From the NCBI RefSeq assembly GCF_023544465.1, contig NZ_JALPVL010000002.1:124001-188000 (forward strand): DNA of 64,000 bases, read 5' to 3'. Below, in pieces: positions 38,544 through 47,451 of the stretch; position 1 is the first letter of the stretch; the number at the start of each line of letters is the position of its first letter. The stretch is from Paractinoplanes maris (GTDB lineage: Bacteria; Actinomycetota; Actinomycetes; Mycobacteriales; Micromonosporaceae). A model generated the notes under the pieces. It was given only the letters and a program-made list of their open reading frames with translations, did no database searches and was not told where the DNA came from. Made by a program: the position numbers and the translations under genes.

Positions 38544-39355
38544 TTGTCGCCTCCCGGCGTGATGTCGACGACGTCTCCGCCGAAGTCGGCGGGCTTCTCG
38601 GGAGGCAGGCCGAGGTTGCCACTGCGACCGCCGGTGATCAGCTCGACCACCTGCGAGTGGGTCACGTCGGTGGTCTTGACCTGGGCCGCCATGCGACCGA
38701 GGTAGAGCGCCGCGATGCGGTCGGAGACCGCGAACACGTCGTTCATGTTGTGCGAGATCAGCACCACGCCGAGGCCGTTGTCGGCCAGCCGGCGCACGAG
38801 CTCGAGCACCTGGGCGGTCTGCGCCACACCGAGGGCGGCGGTCGGCTCGTCCAGGATGACGACCTTGGAGTTCCAGAGCACGGCCTTGGCGATCGCCACG
38901 GTCTGCCGCTGCCCACCGGAGAGGCTGGCGACGAGCTGTCGCAGCGACTTCACGGTGCGCACCGAAAGGCTGGCGAGCGTGTCCCCGGCCATCTGCTCCA
39001 TCGTCGGCTCGTCGAGCACGATGCCGCGCTTCTTCTCACGGCCGAGGAACATGTTCTGGACGATGTCCAGGTTGTCGCAGAGTGCGAGGTCCTGGTAGAC
39101 GACCTCGATGCCGAGCGCGGACGCGTCGCGGGGGCTGTGGATGGCCACCTGGTTGCCGTCGTAGGTGACTGTGCCCGAGTCGATCGTGTAGATGCCACTG
39201 ATGCACTTGACCAGCGTCGACTTGCCGGCGCCGTTGTCGCCGACGAGAGCGGTGACCTCGCCGGGATAGACGCTGAGGCCGACGTCGTGCAGGACCTGAA
39301 CGGGACCGAAGCTTTTGTCGATCCCGTTGAGCTCCAAGAGGGGTGTCGCGGCCAC
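38540..39355 (-). CDS. Sugar ABC importer ATPase, single-domain
   Basis: A 271-aa ATPase with Walker A GDNGAGKSTLVK (about 38-49), signature LSGGQRQTVAIAKA, Walker B VVILDEPTAALG and switch His in VVLISHNMND. Most CUT2 systems use a 500-aa ATPase with two fused ABC domains; this one has a single domain and must act as a homodimer. The GTG start has AAGGAG seven bases upstream. It overlaps the permease gene and is separated from the binding-protein gene by a hairpin. Confidence 0.9.
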   Translation of the reverse strand: MAATPLLELNGIDKSFGPVQVLHDVGLSVYPGEVTALVGDNGAGKSTLVKCISGIYTIDSGTVTYDGNQVAIHSPRDASALGIEVVYQDLALCDNLDIVQNMFLGREKKRGIVLDEPTMEQMAGDTLASLSVRTVKSLRQLVASLSGGQRQTVAIAKAVLWNSKVVILDEPTAALGVAQTAQVLELVRRLADNGLGVVLISHNMNDVFAVSDRIAALYLGRMAAQVKTTDVTHSQVVELITGGRSGNLGLPPEKPADFGGDVVDITPGGDK

Positions 39356-39433
39356 GGTGGTTCTCCTTCGCTAAGTGACCGGGTTGCCGCCCGCGGCGAT
39401 GCCACGGGCGGCGGGTGGGGGGAAACCCAACTC

Positions 39434-39477
39434 CGGCGCCGCCCACACCCCCGTTCCCGGGGAGGTGAGCGGCGCCG
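39434..39477 (-). terminator. Imperfect hairpin between sugar-binding protein and ATPase genes
   Basis: CGGCGCCGC (39434-39442) pairs with GCGGCGCCG (39469-39477), and the inside is partly paired (CCCCCG with CGGGG). It probably lowers read-through from the binding-protein gene into the ATPase and permease genes. Confidence 0.55.
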
Positions 39478-39516
39478 TCGTCAGTTCGGGTCTAGCCCGT
39501 CATCAGTTGAGGATTT

Positions 39517-40626
39517 TCAGCTGATTCCCGCGTCGGTGCAGGCCTTGGCGAAGTCGGCGGTGCAGACCGCGTCCTTGGTCACGAAGCCGTCGTCGATGAC
39601 CTTCTTGACGGTGTCCTTGGTGATCGACTCGGGGTCGAGCAGCACCGAGGGCACGTCCTTGCCCGACTCCGGGTCCTTGGTGGTGCCGGTGGCCGTGGTC
39701 GGCTTCTGCTGCTTGGCCAGCGCGATCGCCAGCTCGGAGGCCGCGTCGGCCTCCTTCTTGATCGCCTTGTAGACCGTCATGCACTGGTCGCCGGCGAGGA
39801 TGTTCTGCAGGCCCTGAACGGTGGCGTCCTGGCCGGTCACCGGGACCTGGCCGTTCAGCTTGTTCTTCTTCAGCACGGAGATGACCGCGTTACCGAGGCC
39901 GTCGTTCGCCGCGAGAACACCCTTGATGTTCTTGTTCGAGGTCAGCATCTGCTCGAAGATCGTGCCGGCCTGAGCGTTGTCCCAGTCCGGAACGGGCTGG
40001 TTCGGGCCCTTGGCGTAGGTGCCGTCGGCGTACTTCGGGTTCAGGACCGAGTCGTAACCCTGGGCGAACAGGGTCGCGTTGTTGTCGGTCGGGGAGCCGT
40101 TGAGCTCGGCGACGACCGGCTTGGTGTACTTCTTCTCGGTCAGGCAGTCGACCAGGCCCTGGCCCTGCAGCTCGCCGACCTTGACGTTGTCGAACGACAC
40201 GTAGTAGTCCGCGCCGCCGCTGAGGGTCAGGCGGTCGTAGTCGATCGTCGCGATACCGGCCTTCTTGGCCTTCTCGAGGACGGCCTTACCGGTGCCGGAG
40301 TCCAGGTTGACGATCATGAGGACCTTGACGCCGCTCGAGATCATGCCGTCGGCGATGGTCTGGAACTGGGTCTTGTCGCCCTGAGCGTTCTGGATCTCGA
40401 CCGGAACGCCGGCCGCGTCGAACGCCGCCTTCAGGAACTTCGGGTCGTCGGTGCCCCACCGCTGCGAGCTCTTGGTGTCGGGCAGGATGATGCCGACCTT
40501 GCCGGCCGAGGCGTTGCTGCCGGTGCCGCCGCCGGAGGAGTCGCTGCCACTGTCGTCGCCACAGGCGGCGACGCTGCTGGTCGCCAGCAGGCCGACCGCG
40601 GCAAGGGCGAAGATTCCCTTACGCAT
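39517..40626 (-). CDS. Sugar-binding lipoprotein of ABC importer (XylF-like)
   Basis: A 369-aa periplasmic-binding-fold protein (family 1/XylF-like). The lipoprotein signal ends SSVAAC (Cys22), followed by a Gly/Ser linker. XylF-like parts are VGIILPDTKSSQRWGTDD, IDYDRLTLSGGADYYVSFDN and VPVTGQDATVQGLQNILAG. A Cys pair near the end (VCTADFAKAC) may form a disulfide. D-xylose is the most likely ligand, given the ROK regulator, but ribose-type sugars remain possible. AAAGGA precedes the ATG. It is the first gene of the importer operon. Confidence 0.9.
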   Translation of the reverse strand: MRKGIFALAAVGLLATSSVAACGDDSGSDSSGGGTGSNASAGKVGIILPDTKSSQRWGTDDPKFLKAAFDAAGVPVEIQNAQGDKTQFQTIADGMISSGVKVLMIVNLDSGTGKAVLEKAKKAGIATIDYDRLTLSGGADYYVSFDNVKVGELQGQGLVDCLTEKKYTKPVVAELNGSPTDNNATLFAQGYDSVLNPKYADGTYAKGPNQPVPDWDNAQAGTIFEQMLTSNKNIKGVLAANDGLGNAVISVLKKNKLNGQVPVTGQDATVQGLQNILAGDQCMTVYKAIKKEADAASELAIALAKQQKPTTATGTTKDPESGKDVPSVLLDPESITKDTVKKVIDDGFVTKDAVCTADFAKACTDAGIS

Positions 40627-40655
40627 TCCTGGTGTCCTTTCGGGTAAAGCCGGGG

Positions 40656-40735
40656 ATTCGATCGAATTCGATGGTGCGCGCTGCGGGAGTGTCGCTCCCC
40701 GAGACGCCGAATGATCAAGTGATCGAGTGATCTGA
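40656..40735. promoter_or_regulatory. Candidate operator region upstream of the sugar-binding protein gene
   Basis: A perfect 12-bp palindrome ATTCGATCGAAT lies at 40656-40667, 30 bases before the ATG. Further upstream, three 8-bp direct repeats TGATCAAG, TGATCGAG and TGATCTGA lie at 40712-40735. Both are AT-richer than the surroundings. They are plausible sites for the ROK regulator encoded in the same cluster or for a carbon-control protein. Confidence 0.45.
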
Positions 40736-41019
40736 AACTAGTTTGTTGTGTCCGGCAACGTATTCCCGTTGCGGCCGGTTACACAAGCGGTGTCGGCGGG
40801 CGATCTCGTAACCCGGCATAACAATCCGGCAACACGGCGGTGATAGAGGCCGGACGGCCCTGGTGAAGGCGGGTCGCCCATCCGGCACCGATCGCTGACG
40901 TGACTCACCATGTGACGCTAAGTCAGGCACCTGACCGGTTCGCCCCGTTCTAGAGAGAAAGATCCTCTCGGCGCGTAACGTTGTCGTAACGGCTCGCGGC
41001 TCTTCGGATATTTCTGCCT
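40736..41019. other. Gene-free stretch upstream of the sugar importer
   Basis: No gene is supported here. It lies between the importer operon start and the ybaK stop, is less GC-rich than its surroundings, and includes a short inverted repeat GAGAG-N7-CTCTC near 40954-40970. Open frames in it have no family resemblance or ribosome sites. Confidence 0.5.
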
Positions 41020-41505
41020 TTATGTCCGAATCGTGGCGGTGGTCGCCTCGGTGAGACGGATCAGGTCAGCGGGGGCCAGACTCACCTGGAGACCACGCCG
41101 ACCGGCCGAGACGAACATCAGATCCAGCCCCAGCGCCGAGTCGTCGATGACCGTCGCCAGCTTCTTGCGTTGCCCCAGGGGGCTGATGCCGCCCCGAACG
41201 TAGCCGCTGCTCCGCTCGGCCGCGGCCCGGTCGGCCAGGACAGCCCGTTTACCCCCGGCCGCCTGCCCGAGTGCCTTCAGATCGAGGTCGCCGGTCACCG
41301 GCACCACCCCGACGACGAGCGCGCCGTCGACCTCGGCGACCAAGGTCTTGAAGACCCGCTCCGGCGCCACGCCGAGCGCCTCCGCCACCAGCGCGCCGTA
41401 GTTGGGAGCGTCCGGCGACACCTCGTACGGGTGCAGGGTGTGCTCGACCTTCTGCGCGGTCAGCAACGCGGTGGCCGGCGTGCCGGCCGCGGCCTTCTTC
41501 GCCAT
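41020..41505 (-). CDS. ybaK: Cys-tRNA(Pro)/Cys-tRNA(Cys) deacylase
   Basis: A 161-aa YbaK/EbsC-family protein that removes misacylated cysteine from tRNA(Pro). Family motifs are VFKTLVAEVDG, with the catalytic-site Lys, and GYVRGGISPLGQRKKLATVID. The length is normal for YbaK. The ATG has TACGGT 6 bases upstream although only 18 bp separate it from the preceding methyltransferase stop, so it appears to have its own leaderless start. Confidence 0.93.
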   Translation of the reverse strand: MAKKAAAGTPATALLTAQKVEHTLHPYEVSPDAPNYGALVAEALGVAPERVFKTLVAEVDGALVVGVVPVTGDLDLKALGQAAGGKRAVLADRAAAERSSGYVRGGISPLGQRKKLATVIDDSALGLDLMFVSAGRRGLQVSLAPADLIRLTEATTATIRT

Positions 41506-41511
41506 GCCGGA

Positions 41512-41517
41512 ACCGTA
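41512..41517 (-). promoter_or_regulatory. -10 box TACGGT for leaderless ybaK
   Basis: TACGGT is 6 bases before the ATG on the minus strand. The same hexamer at the same spacing precedes the DUF5319 gene. Confidence 0.4.
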
Positions 41518-41523
41518 CTGCTC

Positions 41524-42693
41524 CTAGGCTCGGCACAGGAGCACGGTCGGGGCGCCGGCCACCCGGGTCAGCACCAGGGAGGCGGCGTGCGGACCGGACA
41601 GCCGCAGATCCTTGCGCAACTGGTCCGGCTCCAGGGCCGAGCCCCGCTTGCGGATCTCCAGCCGGCCGACGCCGCGCTCGCGCAACAGGGCCCGCAACCG
41701 CTTGAGCGAGAACGGCAGCACGTCGGTGATCTCGAGACGGCGGGCGAACGGGGTGGCGACGCCCTCGTCGGAGTACACGTACGCGATCGTGGCATCGGCG
41801 AGCCGGCCGCCGACCGTCTCGGCGAACTCGGCGACCAGGTGGGACCGCACCACGGCCGGGTCGGGGTCATAGACGTACGCCCCCACGCCGCCCACCGGTG
41901 CGGCCCGGGTGCCACTGCCGGTCAGCTCGGCGCCGCCCGGCAACAAGCTCGCCCGGCGCGGGTCACGCGCCAGCGGCCCGCACCAGAAGGCCGCCTCGAC
42001 CAGGTCGCCGCCGACGCTGACCCACTCCCCCTCGGCTTCCGGTGGCAGCAGGTCGTGGTCGATCCCCGGGGCCAGCTTGAGCACCGTACGAGGGACCCGG
42101 CCGGCCAGCGCCGCGATGAAATCCCAGGGCGGGGAGTACGACCGGGGGTCGAACACCCGTCCGCGGCCGGCCCGGCGCCGCGCGGGGTCGGCGAAGACCG
42201 CGTCGTAGTCCTCCACCGGCACGGTGGTGGCGTCGGCGCACTCGACAGTGATCCGGTCGGCCAGACCGAGCGCCCGGGCGTTGGCCGCGGCCATCTCGGC
42301 GGTGACCGGATCGGCGTCGACGGCGTGGACCGAGATGCCGGCCCGCGCCGCCGCCAGCGCGTCGGAGCCCAGCCCGCACCCGAGGTCGGCCAGGGTCCGC
42401 ACCCCGGCCGCGGCCAGCCGGGCCGCTCGCCGGTCGGCCACCACGGCCCGGGTGGCCTGCTCGAGACCGGCCCGGGTGAAGAACATGACGGCCGCGTCCG
42501 GGCCGAATTTGGCGGCCGCGCGGCGCCGCAGATCGACCTGGGTCAGCGCGGCGGCGGCGAGATCGGGCGGGACCCCGGCCGAGCGCAGCGCGGAGGCGGC
42601 GGCCAGCGGGTCGGCCCCGGCCGTCTCGCGGGCCAGGGCCAGGGCGGTCACCCCTTCAGGCGTACGCAATCGGGCAGTCGACTCGGCGGTCAC
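41524..42693 (-). CDS. Class I SAM-dependent methyltransferase with THUMP-like C-terminus
   Basis: A 389-aa protein. The SAM-binding motif I is LADLGCGLGSDALAAA (about 105-120), motif II HAVDADPVTAEMAAANARAL, and an Asp-Pro-Ala-Arg-Arg motif ([14 protein letters not shown]) follows. The C-terminal part (about 300-389) with FSLKRLRALLRERGVGRLEI matches the THUMP-like domain of actinobacterial methyltransferases whose target is probably RNA. Substrate is not proven. The GTG has GAGGAG nine bases upstream. It is divergent from groES. Confidence 0.85.
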   Translation of the reverse strand: MTAESTARLRTPEGVTALALARETAGADPLAAASALRSAGVPPDLAAAALTQVDLRRRAAAKFGPDAAVMFFTRAGLEQATRAVVADRRAARLAAAGVRTLADLGCGLGSDALAAARAGISVHAVDADPVTAEMAAANARALGLADRITVECADATTVPVEDYDAVFADPARRRAGRGRVFDPRSYSPPWDFIAALAGRVPRTVLKLAPGIDHDLLPPEAEGEWVSVGGDLVEAAFWCGPLARDPRRASLLPGGAELTGSGTRAAPVGGVGAYVYDPDPAVVRSHLVAEFAETVGGRLADATIAYVYSDEGVATPFARRLEITDVLPFSLKRLRALLRERGVGRLEIRKRGSALEPDQLRKDLRLSGPHAASLVLTRVAGAPTVLLCRA

Positions 42694-42720
42694 GCAGGCA
42701 TTCTCCTCGGCACGCCAGGT

Positions 42721-42747
42721 CTGGCACTCTGGTTGACGGAGTGCTAG
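42721..42747 (+). promoter_or_regulatory. CIRCE element 1 (HrcA operator)
   Basis: CTGGCACTC-N9-GAGTGCTAG matches TTAGCACTC-N9-GAGTGCTAA at 7 and 8 of 9 positions. It overlaps the groES -35 box. HrcA bound here should block transcription until heat shock. Confidence 0.9.
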
Positions 42748-42761
42748 TTCCGGCCTAATCT
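42733..42761 (+). promoter_or_regulatory. groES-groEL promoter (TTGACG-N17-TAATCT)
   Basis: TTGACG at 42733-42738 and TAATCT at 42756-42761 are separated by exactly 17 bp. The predicted start, near 42768, falls inside the second CIRCE element. Confidence 0.85.
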
Positions 42762-42764
42762 CGA

Positions 42765-42791
42765 TTAGCACTCTCAACATGAGGGTGCCAG
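42765..42791 (+). promoter_or_regulatory. CIRCE element 2 (HrcA operator)
   Basis: The left arm TTAGCACTC is a perfect match and is followed after 9 bp by GGGTGCCAG, 6 of 9 matches to GAGTGCTAA. It covers the predicted transcription start. Confidence 0.8.
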
Positions 42792-42930
42792 CCGAGAGCC
42801 CGTACTGGGCAATCGGTGGGCACCAGGCGGACCGGCACCCGCGACGACGGCCCCGCCCGGTGGCATGAGGCAGCAGAGTTCTGGCCGGCCAATCTCTGGC
42901 CGGCGAAACGATACCCAGGAGGGTATGCCC

Positions 42931-43239
42931 GTGACTACCGCGACCAAGGTTGCGATCAAGCCGCTCGAGGACCGCATCGTGGTCCAGGCGAACGAGGCTG
43001 AGACGACCACGGCGTCGGGCATCGTGATCCCCGACACCGCCAAGGAGAAGCCGCAGGAGGGCACCGTCCTCGCTGTCGGCCCCGGCCGCATCGACGACAA
43101 GGGCAACCGCATCCCGGTTGACGTCAAGGTCGGCGAGACGGTCCTCTACTCGAAGTACGGCGGCACCGAGGTCAAGTACGCCGGCGAGGAGTACCTGGTG
43201 CTCTCCGCCCGCGACGTCCTCGCGGTCATCGAGAAGTGA
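42931..43239 (+). CDS. groES: Co-chaperonin GroES
   Basis: A 102-aa GroES. It begins [19 protein letters not shown] and contains the mobile-loop region [20 protein letters not shown] and the end [17 protein letters not shown]. It caps the GroEL chamber. The GTG at 42931 was chosen because AGGAGG lies eight bases before it; an ATG two codons upstream is too close to the ribosome site. It is under two CIRCE operators, so it belongs to the HrcA heat-shock regulon. Confidence 0.97.
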   Translation: MTTATKVAIKPLEDRIVVQANEAETTTASGIVIPDTAKEKPQEGTVLAVGPGRIDDKGNRIPVDVKVGETVLYSKYGGTEVKYAGEEYLVLSARDVLAVIEK

Positions 43240-43257
43240 CCTACTGACAGTGCTGAC

Positions 43258-43287
43258 CGCCCTGACCCGCACTCGTGGGTCAGGGCG
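43258..43287 (+). terminator. 11-bp hairpin between groES and groEL
   Basis: CGCCCTGACCC (43258-43268) pairs with GGGTCAGGGCG (43277-43287). It lies between the two chaperonin genes, where it may act as a processing or partial termination site that adjusts GroES to GroEL levels. There is no T-tract. Confidence 0.6.
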
Positions 43288-43298
43288 TCGGTGCGTGA

Positions 43299-44960
<1,662 letters not shown>

Positions 44961-44976
44961 CCGGACAGCAACGCCA

Positions 44977-45010
44977 GAAAGGGCGCGCCCCGCACGGGGC
45001 GCGCCCTTTC
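44977..45010 (+). terminator. Perfect 15-bp terminator of groESL
   Basis: GAAAGGGCGCGCCCC (44977-44991) pairs exactly with 44996-45010 around a 4-nt loop, and the 3' arm ends CCCTTTC. It begins 16 bases after the groEL stop. Confidence 0.85.
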
Positions 45011-45114
45011 GCGTCCGAACCCCGCGAGGGGCGCGCCCCTTCGCGTCCGGGTCCCTCGCGTCCCCGTCAGTTGGGCGCGCTCGCCGGTGCGTGCCCGGAG
45101 TCGCGCCACGGCGG

Positions 45115-45120
45115 TAGAGT
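45115..45120 (+). promoter_or_regulatory. -10 box TAGAGT for leaderless DUF1707 gene
   Basis: TAGAGT lies 7 bases before the GTG at 45128. The same hexamer at the same spacing precedes glmS. Confidence 0.45.
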
Positions 45121-45127
45121 GCGCCCC

Positions 45128-45412
45128 GTGGACATCTGGGCATCCGACGAGGACCGCGCGCGGACGGTGGCCGCGCTCGAGCAGCACGCCGGCGCGGGGC
45201 GCCTGACACTCGACGAGTTCGCCGAGCGGGCCCAGGTCGCCCACGGCGCCCGCACGATGGACGAGCTCGCCGCGGTCGTCGGCGACCTGCCGGCCGACAA
45301 CGCCGGCGCGACAGCCGCCACCGAGCCCAGCCGCGACCTGCTCATCCTTTTCGCCGTGGCCGCCGCGACGCTGATCCTGCTCGGCATCTTCATCGCCGTG
45401 ATCCGCGCCTGA
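45128..45412 (+). CDS. DUF1707 (SHOCT-like) membrane protein
   Basis: A 94-aa protein. The N-terminal 50 residues are a DUF1707 domain (WASDEDRARTVAALEQHAGA, LTLDEFAERAQVAHGARTMD), a family related to SHOCT domains and frequent in actinobacteria. One membrane helix ends the protein (about 72-92). The GTG at 45128 begins the domain directly and has a -10 box at leaderless spacing. Function is unknown. Confidence 0.85.
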   Translation: MDIWASDEDRARTVAALEQHAGAGRLTLDEFAERAQVAHGARTMDELAAVVGDLPADNAGATAATEPSRDLLILFAVAAATLILLGIFIAVIRA

Positions 45413-45632
45413 CCCCAGCCCCGTCACCGTCACCGCCGTCACCGCCACCCGCCAGCGCCGTCACCGCCGCCGCCGTCACCCGCCAGCGCCGCCACCGCCA
45501 CCCGCCGCCGCCGTCACCCGCCAGCGCCGCCACCGCCACCCGCCAGCGCCGCCACCGCCACCCGCCGCCGCTGTCACCCGCCGCCGCTGTCACCCGCCGC
45601 CGCTGTCACCCGCCGGCGCCCGTTAGCGCCGT
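45413..45632. repeat. C-rich short tandem repeat region
   Basis: Built from mixed units of CCGCCACCGCCACCCG and CAGCGCCG type; the last part has three copies of the 16-bp unit CTGTCACCCGCCGCCG at 45571, 45587 and 45603. The plus strand is strongly C over G biased. It fills the gap between the DUF1707 gene and the convergent ABC exporter gene. Open frames crossing it are repeat artefacts. Confidence 0.85.
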
Positions 45633-45648
45633 CAGCGGCGCCGGGGCG

Positions 45649-47451
45649 TCAGTGGGTGGCTCCCGCTCGTGCTGAGTCGGCGTCAGCCGGCTCGTTCGGG
45701 TCGGGGACACGCTCGCCGTGCCAGGAACGCCATAGCGCCGCATACGGGCCGTCGGCCGCGACCAGCTCGTCGTGCGAGCCCAGCTCGGTGATGCGCCCGT
45801 CCTCGACGACGGCGACCCGGTCGGCGTCGTGGGCCGAGAACAACCGGTGGGCGATCGCCACCACCGTCCGGCCGTGCAGCACCGCGGCCAGGGAGCGCTC
45901 CAACGAGCGGGCCGCCCGCGGATCGAGCAGCGACGTCGCCTCGTCGAGCACCAGCGTGTGCGGGTCGGCCAGCACGAGCCGGGCCAGCGCGAGCTGCTGA
46001 GCCTGCGCGGCGGTGAGCAGATGCCCGCCCACCCCGACGATCGTTTCGAGCCCCTCGGGCAGGGCCACCGCCCACTCGAGAGCGTGCACCGCAGCCAGCG
46101 CCGACCGCACCTCGTCGTCGCCCGCCCCCGGACGGACCATCGCGATGTTGTCGCGCACCGTGCCGATGAAGACGTGATGCTCCTGCGTCACCAGGGCCAC
46201 CTCGGTGCGCAGCCGGTCGAGCGGCAGGTCGTGCAGCGGCACCCCGCCCACCGTGACCGCTCCGCTCACCGGTTGGTGCACCCCGGCCAGCAACCGGCCC
46301 AGAGTCGATTTCCCCGCTCCGGACGGGCCGACGACGGCGAGCCGCTCCCCCGGCTCGAGGGTCAGGTCGATGCCGTGCAGCACCTCACGACCGGCCACAT
46401 AGGAGAAGCGGACGTCGCGCACCTCGATGCGGGCGCCCACCGGCTCGGCCGCGATCGGCGCCGGCTCCTCCCCGGTCTCGGCCGCCACACCCAGCAGGCG
46501 GGCCAGCGACGCCGCCCCGACCTGCACCTCGTCGAGCCAGCCGAGCAGCCGGTCGAGCGGATCGATCAGCATCTGCACATAGATCACCGCGGTCGTCAGC
46601 TGGCCCAGCGACACCGAACCGCGCAGATAGAGCCACCCACCGACCAGCAGCGTGGCGACCACCGGCAGCACATAGCTCACCTCGATGACGGGAAACCACA
46701 CCGTCCGCAGGAAGAGCGTGTATTTCTCGGCCACCCACGACCGGCGCAGGTCGGCGTCGGACCGCTCGATCCGCTGGCTGCGGCGGCGCATCGCGTCGAC
46801 CGTGCGGGCGCCCTCGACCGTCTCGGCGAGCCCGTCGGTCACCGTCGAATAGACCGCGTTCTGCCGCAGGTAACCCTGGGGTGCCCGGCGCAGGTACCAC
46901 CTGGTGCCGACCACGATGATCGGCACCGCGACCAGCAACGGCACGGCCAGCAGCGGCCCGGTGAGCACCAGAGCGCCGACCACCAGCGCCACCGTGATCA
47001 GCGCGATCGCCGTCTCGGGCACGGCCAGCCGCACACAGCGCGACAACGCGTCCACATCGCGGGTCGTCCGCGTCAGCAGGTCACCGGAACCCGCCCGCTC
47101 GACTGTGGAGAGCGGCAGGGCGAGCACCCGCTCGACGAACTCCTCACGCAGCCGGGCCAGCACCTGCTCGCCGAGCCGGGCCGACCACAGATAGGCGAAT
47201 CGGGTCAGGACCGCCTGGAGCACGACGAACCCGGCGATCACCGCGGCCAGGCGGTCGACGACCCCGGCACCCTCGCCGTGCCGGATGGCCTCGACCAGGT
47301 CACCGAGCAGCCGTGGCCCGACCAGCCCGGCCACGGCCGCCAGCACGTGCAGCCCGAGGGTGAGGCCGAGCACGCGCGGATAGCGCCGGAAGAGGTCACG
47401 GGCATAACGACGCACCTGGGCGCTGCTCGCCACCGGCAGGAGATTGGTCAC
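45649..47451 (-). CDS. ABC exporter half-transporter B (intact Walker motifs, degenerate signature)
   Basis: A 600-aa type IV ABC exporter half: a six-helix membrane domain (about 25-310) and an ATPase domain. The Walker A motif GPSGAGKST (375-383), Walker B VLDE (501-504) and switch His (about 536, IAHRLFSA) are intact. The signature, normally LSGGQ, reads LTAAQ (about 479-483). Its start overlaps the stop of half-transporter A by 4 bp. Together they should form a heterodimer in which this subunit supplies the ATP-binding P-loop and catalytic Glu, and the partner supplies the signature. Substrate is unknown; lipid-like, peptide or drug export are options. Confidence 0.9.
   Translation of the reverse strand: MTNLLPVASSAQVRRYARDLFRRYPRVLGLTLGLHVLAAVAGLVGPRLLGDLVEAIRHGEGAGVVDRLAAVIAGFVVLQAVLTRFAYLWSARLGEQVLARLREEFVERVLALPLSTVERAGSGDLLTRTTRDVDALSRCVRLAVPETAIALITVALVVGALVLTGPLLAVPLLVAVPIIVVGTRWYLRRAPQGYLRQNAVYSTVTDGLAETVEGARTVDAMRRRSQRIERSDADLRRSWVAEKYTLFLRTVWFPVIEVSYVLPVVATLLVGGWLYLRGSVSLGQLTTAVIYVQMLIDPLDRLLGWLDEVQVGAASLARLLGVAAETGEEPAPIAAEPVGARIEVRDVRFSYVAGREVLHGIDLTLEPGERLAVVGPSGAGKSTLGRLLAGVHQPVSGAVTVGGVPLHDLPLDRLRTEVALVTQEHHVFIGTVRDNIAMVRPGAGDDEVRSALAAVHALEWAVALPEGLETIVGVGGHLLTAAQAQQLALARLVLADPHTLVLDEATSLLDPRAARSLERSLAAVLHGRTVVAIAHRLFSAHDADRVAVVEDGRITELGSHDELVAADGPYAALWRSWHGERVPDPNEPADADSARAGATH

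Noticed and set aside
45390..45593. A small minus-strand frame encoding Trp-Arg-Arg-Trp repeats
   Set aside because: It looks like a cationic peptide but is simply the C-rich repeat read on the opposite strand, without a ribosome site.
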